A stretch of 64,000 nucleotides of DNA from Mycobacterium saskatchewanense. GTDB taxonomy: Bacteria > Actinomycetota > Actinomycetes > Mycobacteriales > Mycobacteriaceae. Positions within the stretch are counted from its first letter, which is position 1, and every line of letters begins with the position of its first letter. Shown piece after piece: positions 1-9,296 of this stretch. A program made the position numbers and the translations under genes. The stretch spans positions 3,906,001-3,970,000 of the forward strand of contig NZ_AP022573.1 in NCBI RefSeq assembly GCF_010729105.1, in the 5' to 3' direction. The notes beneath the pieces are model-generated. The model searched no databases and was not told the DNA's origin. It saw only the letters and a program-made list of their open reading frames with translations.

Positions 1-739
1 CCCGCCGGATAGCCGCGACGTTGTACACATGGGTGGCCACATATGTCCCGTAATCCTGGGCGGATTGCACCGCCATCCGGAGCTCCCCGGGTGTGAATTG
101 CACCGTGTAGAGCGGATCGTAAATCGAAGCCACACCGCCGCCCACCATCAGCTTGATCTGCGAGGCGCCGAGTCTCAATTGCTCGCGGACGGCGGCCAGG
201 ACCCGGTCCGCGCCGTCGGCAACACGCATGAACCCGATTTGTTCGGCGCGTGACGGCGCACCGCCCAACGCCGTGGGTGGTTCGTAGACGAAACCGAAAT
301 CGCCGTGGCCGCCGGTCTGCGAAATCGCCGCCTGACTCGGGTAGATGCGCGGCCCTAGTTCAGGCTGCGTGTCGATGACGTTCTTGATCCCAACGGTGTC
401 TCCGCCCATGTCGCGCACCGTCGTGAAGCCCCGGAGCAGGGTGTCCTTGGCGCGAGCCAAAGTTGTTGCGGCCAGCTCAGTCTGAGAGGCCAACACCAGT
501 CGTGCCGGCGTGTTGGCCATGCCGACCAGGTGTATGTGGGCGTCGCTCATCCCGGGCATCAATGCCCGACCGGCACCGTCGATGACGGTGGTGCGCGAGG
601 ATTCCGGGATCGGTGAGGTCTCCACGGCGGCAATGGTGTGACCCTCGATAAGGACATGCCCGGAGCGCATTCGGTCCGATAACCCGTCGAAAATTTCCAC
701 GTTCTTCAACAGCAGTAGCCTGCCGTCACGGTGGTTCAT
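1..739 (-). CDS. Amidohydrolase family protein, partial (C-terminus beyond the window)
   Basis: The reading frame opens at ATG 739, nine bases after a strong AGGAGGT ribosome site, and runs off the left edge, leaving about 246 N-terminal residues. A short beta-rich segment leads to SDAHIHL near residues 69-75, the metal-binding HxH of the amidohydrolase superfamily. FTTVRDMGG, QIKLMVGGG (with the conserved lysine) and ATHVYN (next metal-ligand histidine) follow in the usual order. This matches imidazolonepropionase-like or prolidase-like cytosolic hydrolases that cleave C-N bonds of cyclic amides or dipeptides. The substrate cannot be told. The YWTD-type gene lies 62 bp upstream on the same strand, so the two are probably co-transcribed. 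Confidence 0.85.
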   Translation of the reverse strand, partial: MNHRDGRLLLLKNVEIFDGLSDRMRSGHVLIEGHTIAAVETSPIPESSRTTVIDGAGRALMPGMSDAHIHLVGMANTPARLVLASQTELAATTLARAKDTLLRGFTTVRDMGGDTVGIKNVIDTQPELGPRIYPSQAAISQTGGHGDFGFVYEPPTALGGAPSRAEQIGFMRVADGADRVLAAVREQLRLGASQIKLMVGGGVASIYDPLYTVQFTPGELRMAVQSAQDYGTYVATHVYNVAAIRR

Positions 740-801
740 CCAAGACCTCCTAAACCGTCGGACAATCTCATGCAGCTCCGATGTCTGCGCGTTCGCTTCC
801 G

Positions 802-1701
802 TCAGAGCACTGCCAACGCCAAGCCTGTCAGTCCGGCTGGGAGCCTGGCCAATTCGCGGTCGGTCCCGTCGGCGAGGTTCACGCAGCGGATGGAGCCCGA
901 CAGGTCGCCGACGTAGTACGTTTCGCCGTCGAGGGTGGCGAGTCCGATGGCCTCGTGGTAGCCCCGCGAAACAACCTGCGGTGTACCGATGTCCGGCTGC
1001 ACCCTGGCTCGGTTGAGCGTGTTACCGCCCGGGCCGGCGCCTCGATCCGTCCAGGCCAGCATTTCCCCATCTTGCAGGTCGAGGTCGATGGGCTCTGGGA
1101 GGCCGGCCCACAATAGTTCGATATCGTCGCGTTCGAGCGGGGTGCGCCCCTGCGGAATGTCAATCGAGGCCCGGAAGATGCGACCCTGGCCCGCATCAGG
1201 GGCGCCCTTTTGAGACCAATAGACCAGGCCTCGGACGGCATCCACGGCGATGCCCACGCAATGGTTGCGCCCGTCACGGGCGTCGGCGCCGATGCCGGCA
1301 CTCACGAGTGTTTCGAGGCGAGATCCGTCCAGATCGCAGCGCAGCACCTGCATGCCTTCCCGGTCACACCAGTACAGCTTGCCGGCGGTGAAGTCGGCCG
1401 TCAGCTGCTTGCCGGTGGTGAACGCCCCCCGAGGCACGATCGTGCGGCGGTGGCTGCCGTCGAGGTCGACGCGCTCAAGCGATCCATTGCGGGTGAGAAA
1501 GGTTGGTTCGGCCCCCGGCTGGGCGCCCGGATCGGGGGCGCCCATGTTGGTCCAGTAGATGTGGCCATGTCGTTGGTCGACGACGATGCCGTCGGGTCCC
1601 TCGTCGAGATCACTGACTACGGTGCGGACCCGCGAACCGTCCATCGACACCGCCTGCATGGCCCGCGTGGTCGCCAGGTTCAGCACGATCAGTTCGATCA
1701 C
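802..1701 (-). CDS. YWTD/SMP-30-like beta-propeller protein
   Basis: The 299-residue protein is built of repeated blades carrying YWTD-like turns: HIYWTNMG, KLYWCDREG, LVYWSQKG, MLAWTDRG and ETYYVGDLSG, each followed by a strand with a VDLDGS- or CDLDGS-type motif. This is the pattern of the LDL-receptor class B (YWTD) propeller, seen in bacteria in soluble lactonase or sugar-binding-like proteins. No signal peptide is visible, so it is likely cytosolic. GTG 1701 follows a GGAGTGAG ribosome site. It probably forms a two-gene unit with the downstream amidohydrolase. No catalytic residues can be assigned, so the enzymatic role is open. Confidence 0.7.
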   Translation of the reverse strand: MIELIVLNLATTRAMQAVSMDGSRVRTVVSDLDEGPDGIVVDQRHGHIYWTNMGAPDPGAQPGAEPTFLTRNGSLERVDLDGSHRRTIVPRGAFTTGKQLTADFTAGKLYWCDREGMQVLRCDLDGSRLETLVSAGIGADARDGRNHCVGIAVDAVRGLVYWSQKGAPDAGQGRIFRASIDIPQGRTPLERDDIELLWAGLPEPIDLDLQDGEMLAWTDRGAGPGGNTLNRARVQPDIGTPQVVSRGYHEAIGLATLDGETYYVGDLSGSIRCVNLADGTDRELARLPAGLTGLALAVL

Positions 1702-1873
1702 GCCTCACTCCTTCGCTGCAACTCCGGTGGACGCGTCACGCCGCTTGTCCCATGGTCTGACGCGCCGGACCCCGGGGTCGTTGGACGGGCATCAAGAATT
1801 TCGGCGCCGGGATGTGACGGGACGCAAGGTGGGCGCAGGGGCTGCACGCTACCGCGTCTCGACGACTCCCCAT

Positions 1874-3070
1874 TTACCATTCGTGCCAATAGGCTTGAAA
1901 AGCCAGGCAGAGTTCGGTGAGATCCCGCGGCGCCGACAACGACCGGCCGGTGTGCTGCTCGACGCGGCGCAGGCGATACCGCACGGTGTTGGGGTGGCAG
2001 AAGAGACGGTCGGCCGCATCGTTGATCGAACCGTCGCAGTCGATCCAGACCCGAAGCGTTTCGAGTAACACGTCACGTTCGTTGCCGGTCTGATGGTCGA
2101 AGTGGCCCAGCATCGTTCTCGCCAGCTTTCGGGTGACCCGCGGCGCGGAGACCGCGAGCGCGGCGAGAGGGGAGTCGTCGAAGACCGTGACCAGTTGGGT
2201 CTGGACGCGGTCGTTGACCGCGACCCGCGCGTAGCGCAGCGCCTCCGCGGTGTCCCCCAGGTCGTCGAACGGGGGACTGACCCCGACCCGCGCGGCCGCG
2301 ATTCGTGCCAACAATCCCAACAGCGACGCGTAGCGGGTCTCGTTCGGGACAGCGGCTATGCCGGCGTGCACATCCGGCAACACCAGCCACGCGGAAAAGA
2401 CGTCGAGGCTGCGCAGCATCGCCGCCGCGCCCGGGAGGGCCGGACTTCCGGACGTCGCGCACTTGGCGGCGACCACGACGTACGGCCCGCATCGGGGCAA
2501 GCCCAGAGCCTCGGCGACTTCCCATAACGACCGATGGTCACTCAGCCGGCTCTGGAAGAGCGCCTCTGTGAGCCGCAGCCGCTCGGCGTGGCCGTCGATC
2601 AGCTGCTGTCGCATCTGCTGGTCGTGGGCGGCCGCCATCGCGTCGGTGCAGAGATCCTGGGCGTGCCACAGCCACGTCGCCGCTCGCAGGAGATCTTCGC
2701 GGCTGATGTCCGGCCGCGGCCCGGCAAGATCGGCCACCGCCTTCCACATCTGGTGAAATCCGATTCTGAAAGCCGACATCACCGCCGGCAACGGCACTCC
2801 GGCCTCGGCCTGCCGCCGGCCGCTCGTGGCTGCCGGCGAAGTATCGATCATCGCGCCGCCCATGCCGTCGAGCAAGCTTCGCAGAATGCCGTCGCAGCTG
2901 GCCGCCAGCGCCTCATCGGCGACGAGCGACGTTGTTGCGTAGAAGGGCACAGCGCGTCGAACGCGCGAAACGATCTGCCGGCAAAGCTTTTCGAGGCGAG
3001 GCTCCAGCGCTTCGGCGATCGGCAGTAGGCGAACCCGATCAGCCGGGATGGTTGCGTTGGAATACAGCAT
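1874..3070 (-). CDS. PucR/CdaR-type transcriptional regulator
   Basis: This protein of about 398 residues ends in the PucR C-terminal helix-turn-helix: an acidic DGSINDAADRLFCHPNTVRYR stretch followed by LRRVEQHTGRSL. That domain defines the PucR/CdaR activators, which usually respond to small metabolites such as purine catabolites or sugar acids. The N-terminal half has an LEPRLEKLCRQIVSRV helix and a RsbR-like segment common in mycobacterial PucR proteins. ATG 3070 has an AAAGG site eight bases upstream. GTG 3115 would add 15 residues but has no well-spaced ribosome site. It reads toward the propeller/amidohydrolase pair and may control it, which is inference from position only. Confidence 0.8.
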   Translation of the reverse strand: MLYSNATIPADRVRLLPIAEALEPRLEKLCRQIVSRVRRAVPFYATTSLVADEALAASCDGILRSLLDGMGGAMIDTSPAATSGRRQAEAGVPLPAVMSAFRIGFHQMWKAVADLAGPRPDISREDLLRAATWLWHAQDLCTDAMAAAHDQQMRQQLIDGHAERLRLTEALFQSRLSDHRSLWEVAEALGLPRCGPYVVVAAKCATSGSPALPGAAAMLRSLDVFSAWLVLPDVHAGIAAVPNETRYASLLGLLARIAAARVGVSPPFDDLGDTAEALRYARVAVNDRVQTQLVTVFDDSPLAALAVSAPRVTRKLARTMLGHFDHQTGNERDVLLETLRVWIDCDGSINDAADRLFCHPNTVRYRLRRVEQHTGRSLSAPRDLTELCLAFQAYWHEW

Positions 3071-3395
3071 CCGCTTCGCCTTTGATCCTTCCGATGACCG
3101 CAGGGGGCGACCCACTCCGATGATGGCCCGAGTGACAGCGCCCTTGAATCCTCAAGACCTGGTAGTCATCGCGTCGACGGCATTGACCAGTGCCCCGTCG
3201 GGGAGCCGGTAAGTCGATTCGGATGCCCGGTGGTGCCCGTGTCGAGGCGATACACTTCCGGCATGATTTACGCCCGGAGCTGGGGCGGGCGCGAAGTCAT
3301 CGAGTGCGGTCCTGTCGCCCCGCATGCCGGCCGCACCGGTCTGCTGCTGTCGGTCGAGGGCTCCAGGTGCGACCGCGATCGGGGGTGAGTGCCCA
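3071..3395. other. Divergent spacer between PucR and the truncated LuxR gene
   Basis: This 325-bp stretch holds no convincing gene. A short plus-strand frame from about 3263 reads toward the LuxR gene and includes GRTGLLLSVEG. That faintly recalls the start of an ATPase domain, but there is no Walker A motif and the frame stops before 3396. It could be a remnant of the missing N-terminal half of the LuxR regulator, or simply a promoter region for both flanking genes. Confidence 0.3.
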
Positions 3396-4883
3396 ATGAA
3401 TCCGGCACGGCGCTCGTCGGCAATCGTGGACGGCGGTACCTTGCCTTCCGCGCTGCGCGGCGAAATGATGTTCACCTCGAAGTGCGGCAGTGACGCTGCC
3501 TCGGCTCTGATCGAGCTGGCCGAGGCGCACGCGCCCCACGACGCTGACGTGGCTCGTGAGCTCTATCTCGAGGCGCTCTCGACGGTCCTCTTTGCCGGTC
3601 GCCTGGCCGGTGGCGATGGCGTCCTGAAGGTCGCGATGGCCGCCGTGGCCGCACCCCCGCCGGGGCGAACTCCCCGCCCAGTGGATCTCTTGTTGGATGG
3701 GTTGACGACGCTCATCAACGGGGGCTCGGAGGGTGTGGGACTGGTCTGCAAGGCGGTGCACGGTTTCTGCCGCTCGGACGAAACAGATCTCGATGACGGC
3801 ACGCGATGGCTGTGGCTTGCATGCCACGCCGCCATCGTTGCCTGGGACGATCGGGCATGGCAGCTGTTGCCGGCTCGACAGGCGGCCCTCGCTCGCCGGG
3901 CCGAGAACCGGCGGGTACTTCCCGTCGCGCTGCACTCTCTGGCGGCCGTGCTGGCCTGGAGCGGTGACTTCCCGGTGGCGCGGCAACTGATCGCAGAGGC
4001 CGATGCGATCACAAACGCGTTGTCGACGACGGTATTTCCCTATGCGGCACTTCCGATCGCCGCATGGGAAGGTGACCGCGTCGAGGTACAGCGACTGATA
4101 CGGGCGGGCACACAACAGGCCCTCGCTCGAGGCGAGGGAATGGGATTGGCGTCAATCGAGTTGGCGACTGCGCTGCTGTGCAACGGGCTGGGGCGCTACG
4201 AGCAGGCTCTCACCGCGGCCCGGAACGGCAGCGAGCACCCGGACGAGCTTTGGTCAAACTTCTTCCTACCCGAACTAGTAGAAGCCGCAACGCATTGCGG
4301 GCAGATGGGCGCTGCGGAGCACGCAGTGAAACTGCTTGCGGAGAGCACGCAGGCGTCCGGCACCGATTGGGCTCTGGGGACCTACGCGTGCTCGCAGGCA
4401 CTCGTCAGCGACGGTGACGGCGCCGAACGACTTTATCGCGAGGCGGTCGAGCGGCTCGACCGTACGAATCTGCGTCCGGCTGCCGCGCGTGCGCGGCTGT
4501 CCTACGGCGAATGGCTGCGCCGGCAAAGGCGACCGAGCGAAGCCCGCGCCCAGCTGCGTCAGGCCTACCGGATGTTTATCGGGATCGGTATGGCAGCTTT
4601 TGCTGAACGAACTCGGCTGGAGCTCGAGGCCGCCGGTGAATGCATATGCGAGAAGCGGCATCCCGGGGCCCGTTGCGGCCTGACCCCGCGCGAGGCCCAG
4701 GTTGCCGCGTTGGCCGCCGGCGGAGCCACCAACGCCGAGATCGGCGCGCAGCTGTTCATTAGCCCCAATACGGTCGCCTACCACTTGCGCAAGGTGTTTG
4801 CCAAACTGGACGTCACCGCGCGCCGCCAACTCGGCGTCACGCTCAGGCACGAATCAGACAGCTTCAACGACTCGCCGTGGTGA
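3396..4883 (+). CDS. LuxR-family regulator lacking the N-terminal ATPase domain (probable truncation)
   Basis: The 495-residue product ends in a GerE/LuxR helix-turn-helix: LTPREAQVAALAAGGATNAE, then FISPNTVAYHLRKVFAKL. The preceding ~400 residues are TPR-like helices typical of the C-terminal part of large LAL (MalT-like) regulators, for example ARELYLEALSTVLFAGRLA and PVDLLLDGLTTL. Intact family members run to about 900 residues and begin with an AAA ATPase carrying a Walker A motif. Here that half is absent. ATG 3396 follows a GGGGGTGAG stretch, so the fragment could be translated. It may be a standalone shortened regulator or a decayed gene; the smooth frame over 1.5 kb argues against old decay. 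Confidence 0.7.
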   Translation: MNPARRSSAIVDGGTLPSALRGEMMFTSKCGSDAASALIELAEAHAPHDADVARELYLEALSTVLFAGRLAGGDGVLKVAMAAVAAPPPGRTPRPVDLLLDGLTTLINGGSEGVGLVCKAVHGFCRSDETDLDDGTRWLWLACHAAIVAWDDRAWQLLPARQAALARRAENRRVLPVALHSLAAVLAWSGDFPVARQLIAEADAITNALSTTVFPYAALPIAAWEGDRVEVQRLIRAGTQQALARGEGMGLASIELATALLCNGLGRYEQALTAARNGSEHPDELWSNFFLPELVEAATHCGQMGAAEHAVKLLAESTQASGTDWALGTYACSQALVSDGDGAERLYREAVERLDRTNLRPAAARARLSYGEWLRRQRRPSEARAQLRQAYRMFIGIGMAAFAERTRLELEAAGECICEKRHPGARCGLTPREAQVAALAAGGATNAEIGAQLFISPNTVAYHLRKVFAKLDVTARRQLGVTLRHESDSFNDSPW

Positions 4884-4894
4884 CCCGGTAGCGT

Positions 4895-5578
4895 TCACCT
4901 GTGGGTGGCCGGAAGCTCGGCGTGGACGTCGACGCGAGCGGCGTCGAAGCTGAGAAACCCTTTGATAGGAAGGCTTTCCGGGGGTGGATCCGCATAACTC
5001 CAGGCAGCGTCCTCGATAACGCGGTCGCCGAGGTCAACCGACCAATAGGTCGCGAAACCCTTGTAGTTGCAATAGGTCGACATGTCCGACCGCCGTAGCA
5101 GGTCGGTGCGCACGTACGTGGGGTCGACGTAGAGGCGCGGCTCGAGCGCGGTCTCGAACACGACCACCGTGTCGTGCGTGTCGACCAGGATTGTGCCGTC
5201 GACGGCGGCGCGTAGGTGCCGGCGGGTGCGGCGGCAGTCGACGCGGTGGTACGGATTCGGCGGGTAGTGAACGAGTTTCCTGCCCTCCTCGAGCCAGGTG
5301 TCTACCGCGCCCCAGGGCACGCGAACGAATCCGGGCGCATCCGGCTCGGGTTCCGTTGGTAGGTGCCGTATTTCGTCGGCCGGGAAGGCGTAGCTGAGTG
5401 GTTGCCCGCGCCGGTGCACCAGCAGCGCGCGCTCTGTATCGATCACCAGACGCCCGTCGCGCAGCGCCTGCACCCGCCGGGGATGGGGCTCGGCGTAGAC
5501 CACCTCGGCGGGTATGCCCGGCGAGAACCACCCGGCCGGATCGCCGCTCAGCGGTCCCCGGCCGGCTACCAGACTCAT
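4895..5578 (-). CDS. DUF427 domain protein (two copies)
   Basis: The 227-residue protein has two tandem DUF427 modules. The first includes PRRVQALRDGRLVIDTERAL and the second LRAAVDGTILVDTHDTVVV; the latter leads to PRLYVDPTYVRTDLL and STYCNYKGFATYW. The CNYKG/YW motif is a family hallmark. DUF427 proteins form small beta barrels of uncertain function and are common in actinobacteria, often in duplicate. The gene converges on the truncated LuxR gene (11-bp gap). ATG 5578 is the first good start. Confidence 0.75.
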   Translation of the reverse strand: MSLVAGRGPLSGDPAGWFSPGIPAEVVYAEPHPRRVQALRDGRLVIDTERALLVHRRGQPLSYAFPADEIRHLPTEPEPDAPGFVRVPWGAVDTWLEEGRKLVHYPPNPYHRVDCRRTRRHLRAAVDGTILVDTHDTVVVFETALEPRLYVDPTYVRTDLLRRSDMSTYCNYKGFATYWSVDLGDRVIEDAAWSYADPPPESLPIKGFLSFDAARVDVHAELPATHR

Positions 5579-5599
5579 GGGTCAACTGTGTCAGTTACG

Positions 5600-6041
5600 G
5601 CGCCGGTTAACCACACGCGAACCCGGCTTGGCGGCGTTGGCGGCGTTCGTGCGGTGTCGGGACCTGACGTGTCGCTGGCCCGGCTGCGACGTGCCCGCGA
5701 GCGGCTGCGAGGTGCCCCACCCACCACCCGGTCAAAACCTTCTCGGGCTGGACCGACCAGCAACTGCCCGACGGCACCGCGATCCTGACCTCTCCGTCCG
5801 GCCATGCCGACGTCACCATCCCTGGCAGCGCCCTGCCGTGGGCGGCATGCCCGCCCCCGAAACCCAGCCCGACGACCACTGCGCTGAGCGCACCGCCGTG
5901 GTGCCCCGCCGCACCCGCACCCACGCCCGACACCGCGCCGCGCGCATGGCCACCGAACGCCGGCACAACCGCCAAACCCGCCTCGGCCAACACGCCGGGC
6001 CCGCCCCACCCGAGGCTGACGAGGACCCACCACCCTGCTGA
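5600..6041 (+). pseudogene. 13E12-repeat (DUF222/HNH) family pseudogene, C-terminal fragment
   Basis: Pieces of the conserved end of mycobacterial 13E12 HNH proteins occur in different frames. FVRCRDLTCRWPGCDVPAS is readable near 5645-5705. The HNH core is then missing, and the sequence resumes in another frame with KTFSGWTDQQLPDG and TSPSGHADVTIPGSA (about 5735-5830). A second frame change restores RRTRTHARHRAARM, ERRHNRQ and EDPPPC before the stop at 6041. An internal deletion of roughly 60 bp removed the catalytic HNH residues. The N-terminal DUF222 region is absent. This is a dead remnant of a dispersed family. Confidence 0.8.
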
Positions 6042-6067
6042 CGGGGCGGCTGATTACTGTCCCTTGC

Positions 6068-7249
6068 ATGGCCGGACCGCTGGAAGGCATCAAAGTCGTG
6101 GAGCTCGGCGTATGGGTTGCCGGGCCGGCCACTGGCGGCATCCTCGCCGACTGGGGCGCCGACGTCGTCAAGATCGAACCGCCCTCCGGCGACCCGGGGC
6201 GCATGTTCGGGCGCATGCTGGGGTGCGACCTCGGCGTCAACCCGCCCTTCGAGATGGACAACCGCTCGAAGCGAAGCATCGTCCTCGACCTCACCGAGGA
6301 GGCGGGCCGGGACACCGCATTCGAATTGCTCTCGGCGGCCGACGTATTCGTGACGAACGTGCGTCCCGGTGCGTTGCGGCGCCTCGGGCTCGACCACGAG
6401 TCGGTGTCGGACCGCCTGCCGCGCCTGATCTACGGCCTTATCACGGGATACGGCGAGGCCGGTCCCGACGCAGACCGGGCCGCCTACGACGTCGCCGCGT
6501 TCTGGTCCCGAGCCGGGATCGCCCACCTGCTCACCCGGCCCGGTGACACCCCGCCGTTCCAGCGCGGCGGCATGGGCGACCATTCGGCGGGCATGAGCCT
6601 GGCCGCCGCGGTTTGCGCCGCTCTGGTCGCCCGGCAGCGCACGGGCACCGGCCAGCTGGTGACCACCTCGCTGTATCGCCAGGGCGCGTACACGGTCAGC
6701 TTCGACCTCAACACCTATTTGCTCACCGGCCAGCCCATCGCCATCGGGCAACGCGAATCGATGGGCAACCCGTGCATGAACAACTACGCGGCCGGCGACG
6801 GGCGGCGGTTCTGGATCGTCGGGCTCGAGGGCGAGCGGCATTGGCCCGCGCTGTGCCGCGCCGTGGGGCGCCCCGAGTGGTTGACCGATCCGCGGTTCGA
6901 CACCGCGCGGCAGCGCGCCGCCAACGCGGTGGACCTCATCGCCGAACTGGACCGCATCTTCGCCGCCCGGCCGCTCGACGAATGGGCCGACGTATTCGCG
7001 GGGGAGCCCGACTTCTTCTGGTCGCCGATCAACTCCGTCGAGGACGTGATCGCCGACGAGCAGTTCCACGCGGCGGGCGGCTTGGTGGACGTCCCCGTCG
7101 ACGTCCCCGACGGCGAGGCCGGCGTTCCGATGGTGGCGACGCCCGCCGATTTCCACGGCACGCCGTGGGTGCCGCGTTCGGCGGCACCGCGACTCGGGCA
7201 GCACACCAACGAGATCCTCGCCGAGCTCGAGGCCCGCAGGCGGCCCTGA
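6068..7249 (+). CDS. CaiB/BaiF (class III) CoA-transferase
   Basis: The 393-residue protein begins GIKVVELGVWVAGPATG and continues LADWGADVVKIEPP, the classic family III CoA-transferase N-terminus. Later come TNVRPGALRRLGLD, the AYDVAAFW segment holding the expected catalytic aspartate (about residue 140), and GTGQLVTTSLYR. These enzymes move CoA between carboxylic acids through an aspartyl-CoA thioester. A TACTGT -10-like element at 6055-6060 sits seven bases before ATG 6068, suggesting a leaderless message. Neighbouring genes point to organic-acid catabolism; the actual acid is unknown. Confidence 0.9.
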   Translation: MAGPLEGIKVVELGVWVAGPATGGILADWGADVVKIEPPSGDPGRMFGRMLGCDLGVNPPFEMDNRSKRSIVLDLTEEAGRDTAFELLSAADVFVTNVRPGALRRLGLDHESVSDRLPRLIYGLITGYGEAGPDADRAAYDVAAFWSRAGIAHLLTRPGDTPPFQRGGMGDHSAGMSLAAAVCAALVARQRTGTGQLVTTSLYRQGAYTVSFDLNTYLLTGQPIAIGQRESMGNPCMNNYAAGDGRRFWIVGLEGERHWPALCRAVGRPEWLTDPRFDTARQRAANAVDLIAELDRIFAARPLDEWADVFAGEPDFFWSPINSVEDVIADEQFHAAGGLVDVPVDVPDGEAGVPMVATPADFHGTPWVPRSAAPRLGQHTNEILAELEARRRP

Positions 7250-7405
7250 CCGGCCCGTCGCAGCTTTACAAAATCCCGCTCAAGTGTCACTCTGTCGGAT
7301 AGTCGCATCACCCGCTGCGTGACGCGGCGACAGCCTGACAAGTCCGAAACAAGCCCACAGGCGCGCCAACCGCACCGTTGGCGTTCGGCGGTGAGGAATG
7401 GATCG

Positions 7406-7993
7406 ATGGTCGCTCCAACGTTCGACGTCCGCGAGACCAGTCGGGCCACGACAGCACGGGCAATCCGTGCCGACGGCGAGTGTCTGCGCTATCGACTCGA
7501 GGTCGTGGCGGCCAGCGCCGCCGACGTCGTGGAGTCCGCCGGGGGGTGGCTGTACGACCGGGTGATGGCCGGCTGGGAGGTGACCGCGCTGCTGCCGCAC
7601 GGGGGCGACACCCGGCCGCTGCGCATTCTTGGCATCGCCGTCGCGGACCTGCCGTCACGCATCGGCGAGGAGGATCCGGCGAGGCATAGCCTCGCCGTCA
7701 GCGCCGAGGCATTTGCCGCCGACGCGGGCGTTCGCCGGCGAGTCCTCACTTCCCTCGACGCCCGGACGACCGAAGTGGCCCTGTGGGGCCACGCGGGTCA
7801 GGGCTGGCCGCTGGGCGTCCACCGGGTGACGGCCAAGGCGCAGCACGTGCTCAGCGCGGCGGCGCGCACCTACAAGGGTTACGCGCTCGCGGCCGCCGGC
7901 ATCTCCTGCGGCGCAGTGAATCCCATTGAGACGCTGCTGTGCGACATGACCACCCACTCACCGGCCGGCGCGCAGCTGATCCAGCTCGACTGA
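7406..7993 (+). CDS. Hypothetical protein of 195 residues
   Basis: I do not recognise this family. The product is soluble with no signal peptide or membrane segment. Its first half has alternating strands and helices (CLRYRLEVVAASAADVVESA, WEVTALLP, LRILGIAVADLP). The second half has EVALWGHAGQGWPLGVHRV and AARTYKGYALAAAG. ATG 7406 follows a GAGGA site; GTG 7391 is a less likely start. It lies between a CoA-transferase and an enolase-superfamily gene on the same strand, with an ~80-bp gap to the latter, so it may share their regulation. Confidence 0.6.
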   Translation: MVAPTFDVRETSRATTARAIRADGECLRYRLEVVAASAADVVESAGGWLYDRVMAGWEVTALLPHGGDTRPLRILGIAVADLPSRIGEEDPARHSLAVSAEAFAADAGVRRRVLTSLDARTTEVALWGHAGQGWPLGVHRVTAKAQHVLSAAARTYKGYALAAAGISCGAVNPIETLLCDMTTHSPAGAQLIQLD

Positions 7994-8072
7994 TGGGTGG
8001 CCCGTGAATCGACGGGTCGCGGGACCTTCGCCTCTACTCTGAGCGCGCGCGCCCTCGGCAGAATTCCGTGCC

Positions 8073-9266
8073 ATGAAGATCACCGGTGTGCAGGTCGTCC
8101 CGTTCGAAACATTCGTCGATCGGATCTCGTTCGGCCAGCTGATGACCGACTACCGCGTGGTGCAGACCGTGACCAAGATCCTCACCGACGAGGGCGTCGA
8201 GGGTTACTACCTCGGCGGTCACTTCCACGGCGACCAGGACGGCCTGCTGCCGGGAGATCAGGCCCTGCTCACCCAGTTCCTGGGCCCACTGCTCGCCGGC
8301 CAGGACCCGCTGGACCGGGCCGAAATCTGGCGGCAGCTGTGGGCGGCCAAGCTCCCCGAGAATGTCTGCAGTGTGATCGATTTGGCTTTGTGGGATCTGG
8401 CGGGCCGCGTGGCCGGGCTGCCGGTGCACAAGCTGCTCGGGGGCGCCCGCGACCGGGTCAAGGCCTACGCCAGCAGCTTCAACAATCTCGGCTCACCGGA
8501 CCAGTACGCCGCGCACGCGGCCGAGTGCAAGCAACGCGGGTATCGCGCCTACAAGATCCACCCCTATCACTATTGGAATCCCGCGACGGGCCAACCCGCG
8601 CTGCCCCGGCCGTCGTACGTGGACTGGGACATCCAGGCGTGCCGCGAGGTGCGCGCGGCGGTCGGCGACGACATGGTGCTGATGTTCGACCCCTGGGGCA
8701 CCTACCACACCTACGACGACGCGCTTCGCGTCGGCCGCGAGCTCGAAAGGCTCGGCTTCTACTGGTACGAGCACCCGATGCCCGAGTACCGGGTGGAGTC
8801 CTACGTCAAGCTCGCCCGCGAACTCGACATCCCCATCTGCTCCCCGGAAATCGCGGAGGGCGGCATCTATACCCGGGCGGACTGGATCCTGCGCGACGCC
8901 TCCGACATCAGCCGCATCGACGTGCTGCGCGGCGGCATCACCGGGGTGATGAAGCTGGCCGCGATGTGCGAGGCGGTCGGCATGCGCTGCGAACTACACA
9001 TGAGCGGCTTCGGCAACTTGCAGGTCCTCGGTGCGACCAGCGAAGACGTCTGCGAGTACTACGAACGCGGGCTGCTCGGGCCCGGCGCCCGCTACGACAG
9101 CGCGCCGCCCTATCTCGAGGCGCCCTGCGATCCGCTCGGCGCGGACGGGTTCGTCGAGATACCGTCGACGCCCGGCCTGGGCTACCAGATCCGTTGGGAC
9201 TACATCGAGCAACACCGCCTTCCCGACACGACCGTGGAACCGGTGGCGCCCATGCACCCTCGGTAG
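8073..9266 (+). CDS. Mandelate racemase/muconate lactonizing enzyme-like protein (enolase superfamily)
   Basis: The 397-residue enzyme has the N-terminal capping domain followed by an alpha/beta barrel. The barrel carries YRAYKIHPYH (catalytic lysine as KxH), then metal ligands in MFDPWG, YEHPMPE and CSPEIAEGG, and a late ELHMSGFG histidine. These are the landmarks of the enolase superfamily, whose members abstract a proton alpha to a carboxylate, usually dehydrating sugar acids or racemising hydroxyacids. The KxH form makes a sugar-acid dehydratase plausible but does not fix the substrate. The transhydrogenase gene follows after 30 bp, suggesting one pathway. Confidence 0.85.
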   Translation: MKITGVQVVPFETFVDRISFGQLMTDYRVVQTVTKILTDEGVEGYYLGGHFHGDQDGLLPGDQALLTQFLGPLLAGQDPLDRAEIWRQLWAAKLPENVCSVIDLALWDLAGRVAGLPVHKLLGGARDRVKAYASSFNNLGSPDQYAAHAAECKQRGYRAYKIHPYHYWNPATGQPALPRPSYVDWDIQACREVRAAVGDDMVLMFDPWGTYHTYDDALRVGRELERLGFYWYEHPMPEYRVESYVKLARELDIPICSPEIAEGGIYTRADWILRDASDISRIDVLRGGITGVMKLAAMCEAVGMRCELHMSGFGNLQVLGATSEDVCEYYERGLLGPGARYDSAPPYLEAPCDPLGADGFVEIPSTPGLGYQIRWDYIEQHRLPDTTVEPVAPMHPR

Positions 9267-9296
9267 GCCGGGCACGGTCTGACAGGATGGCAGGCG

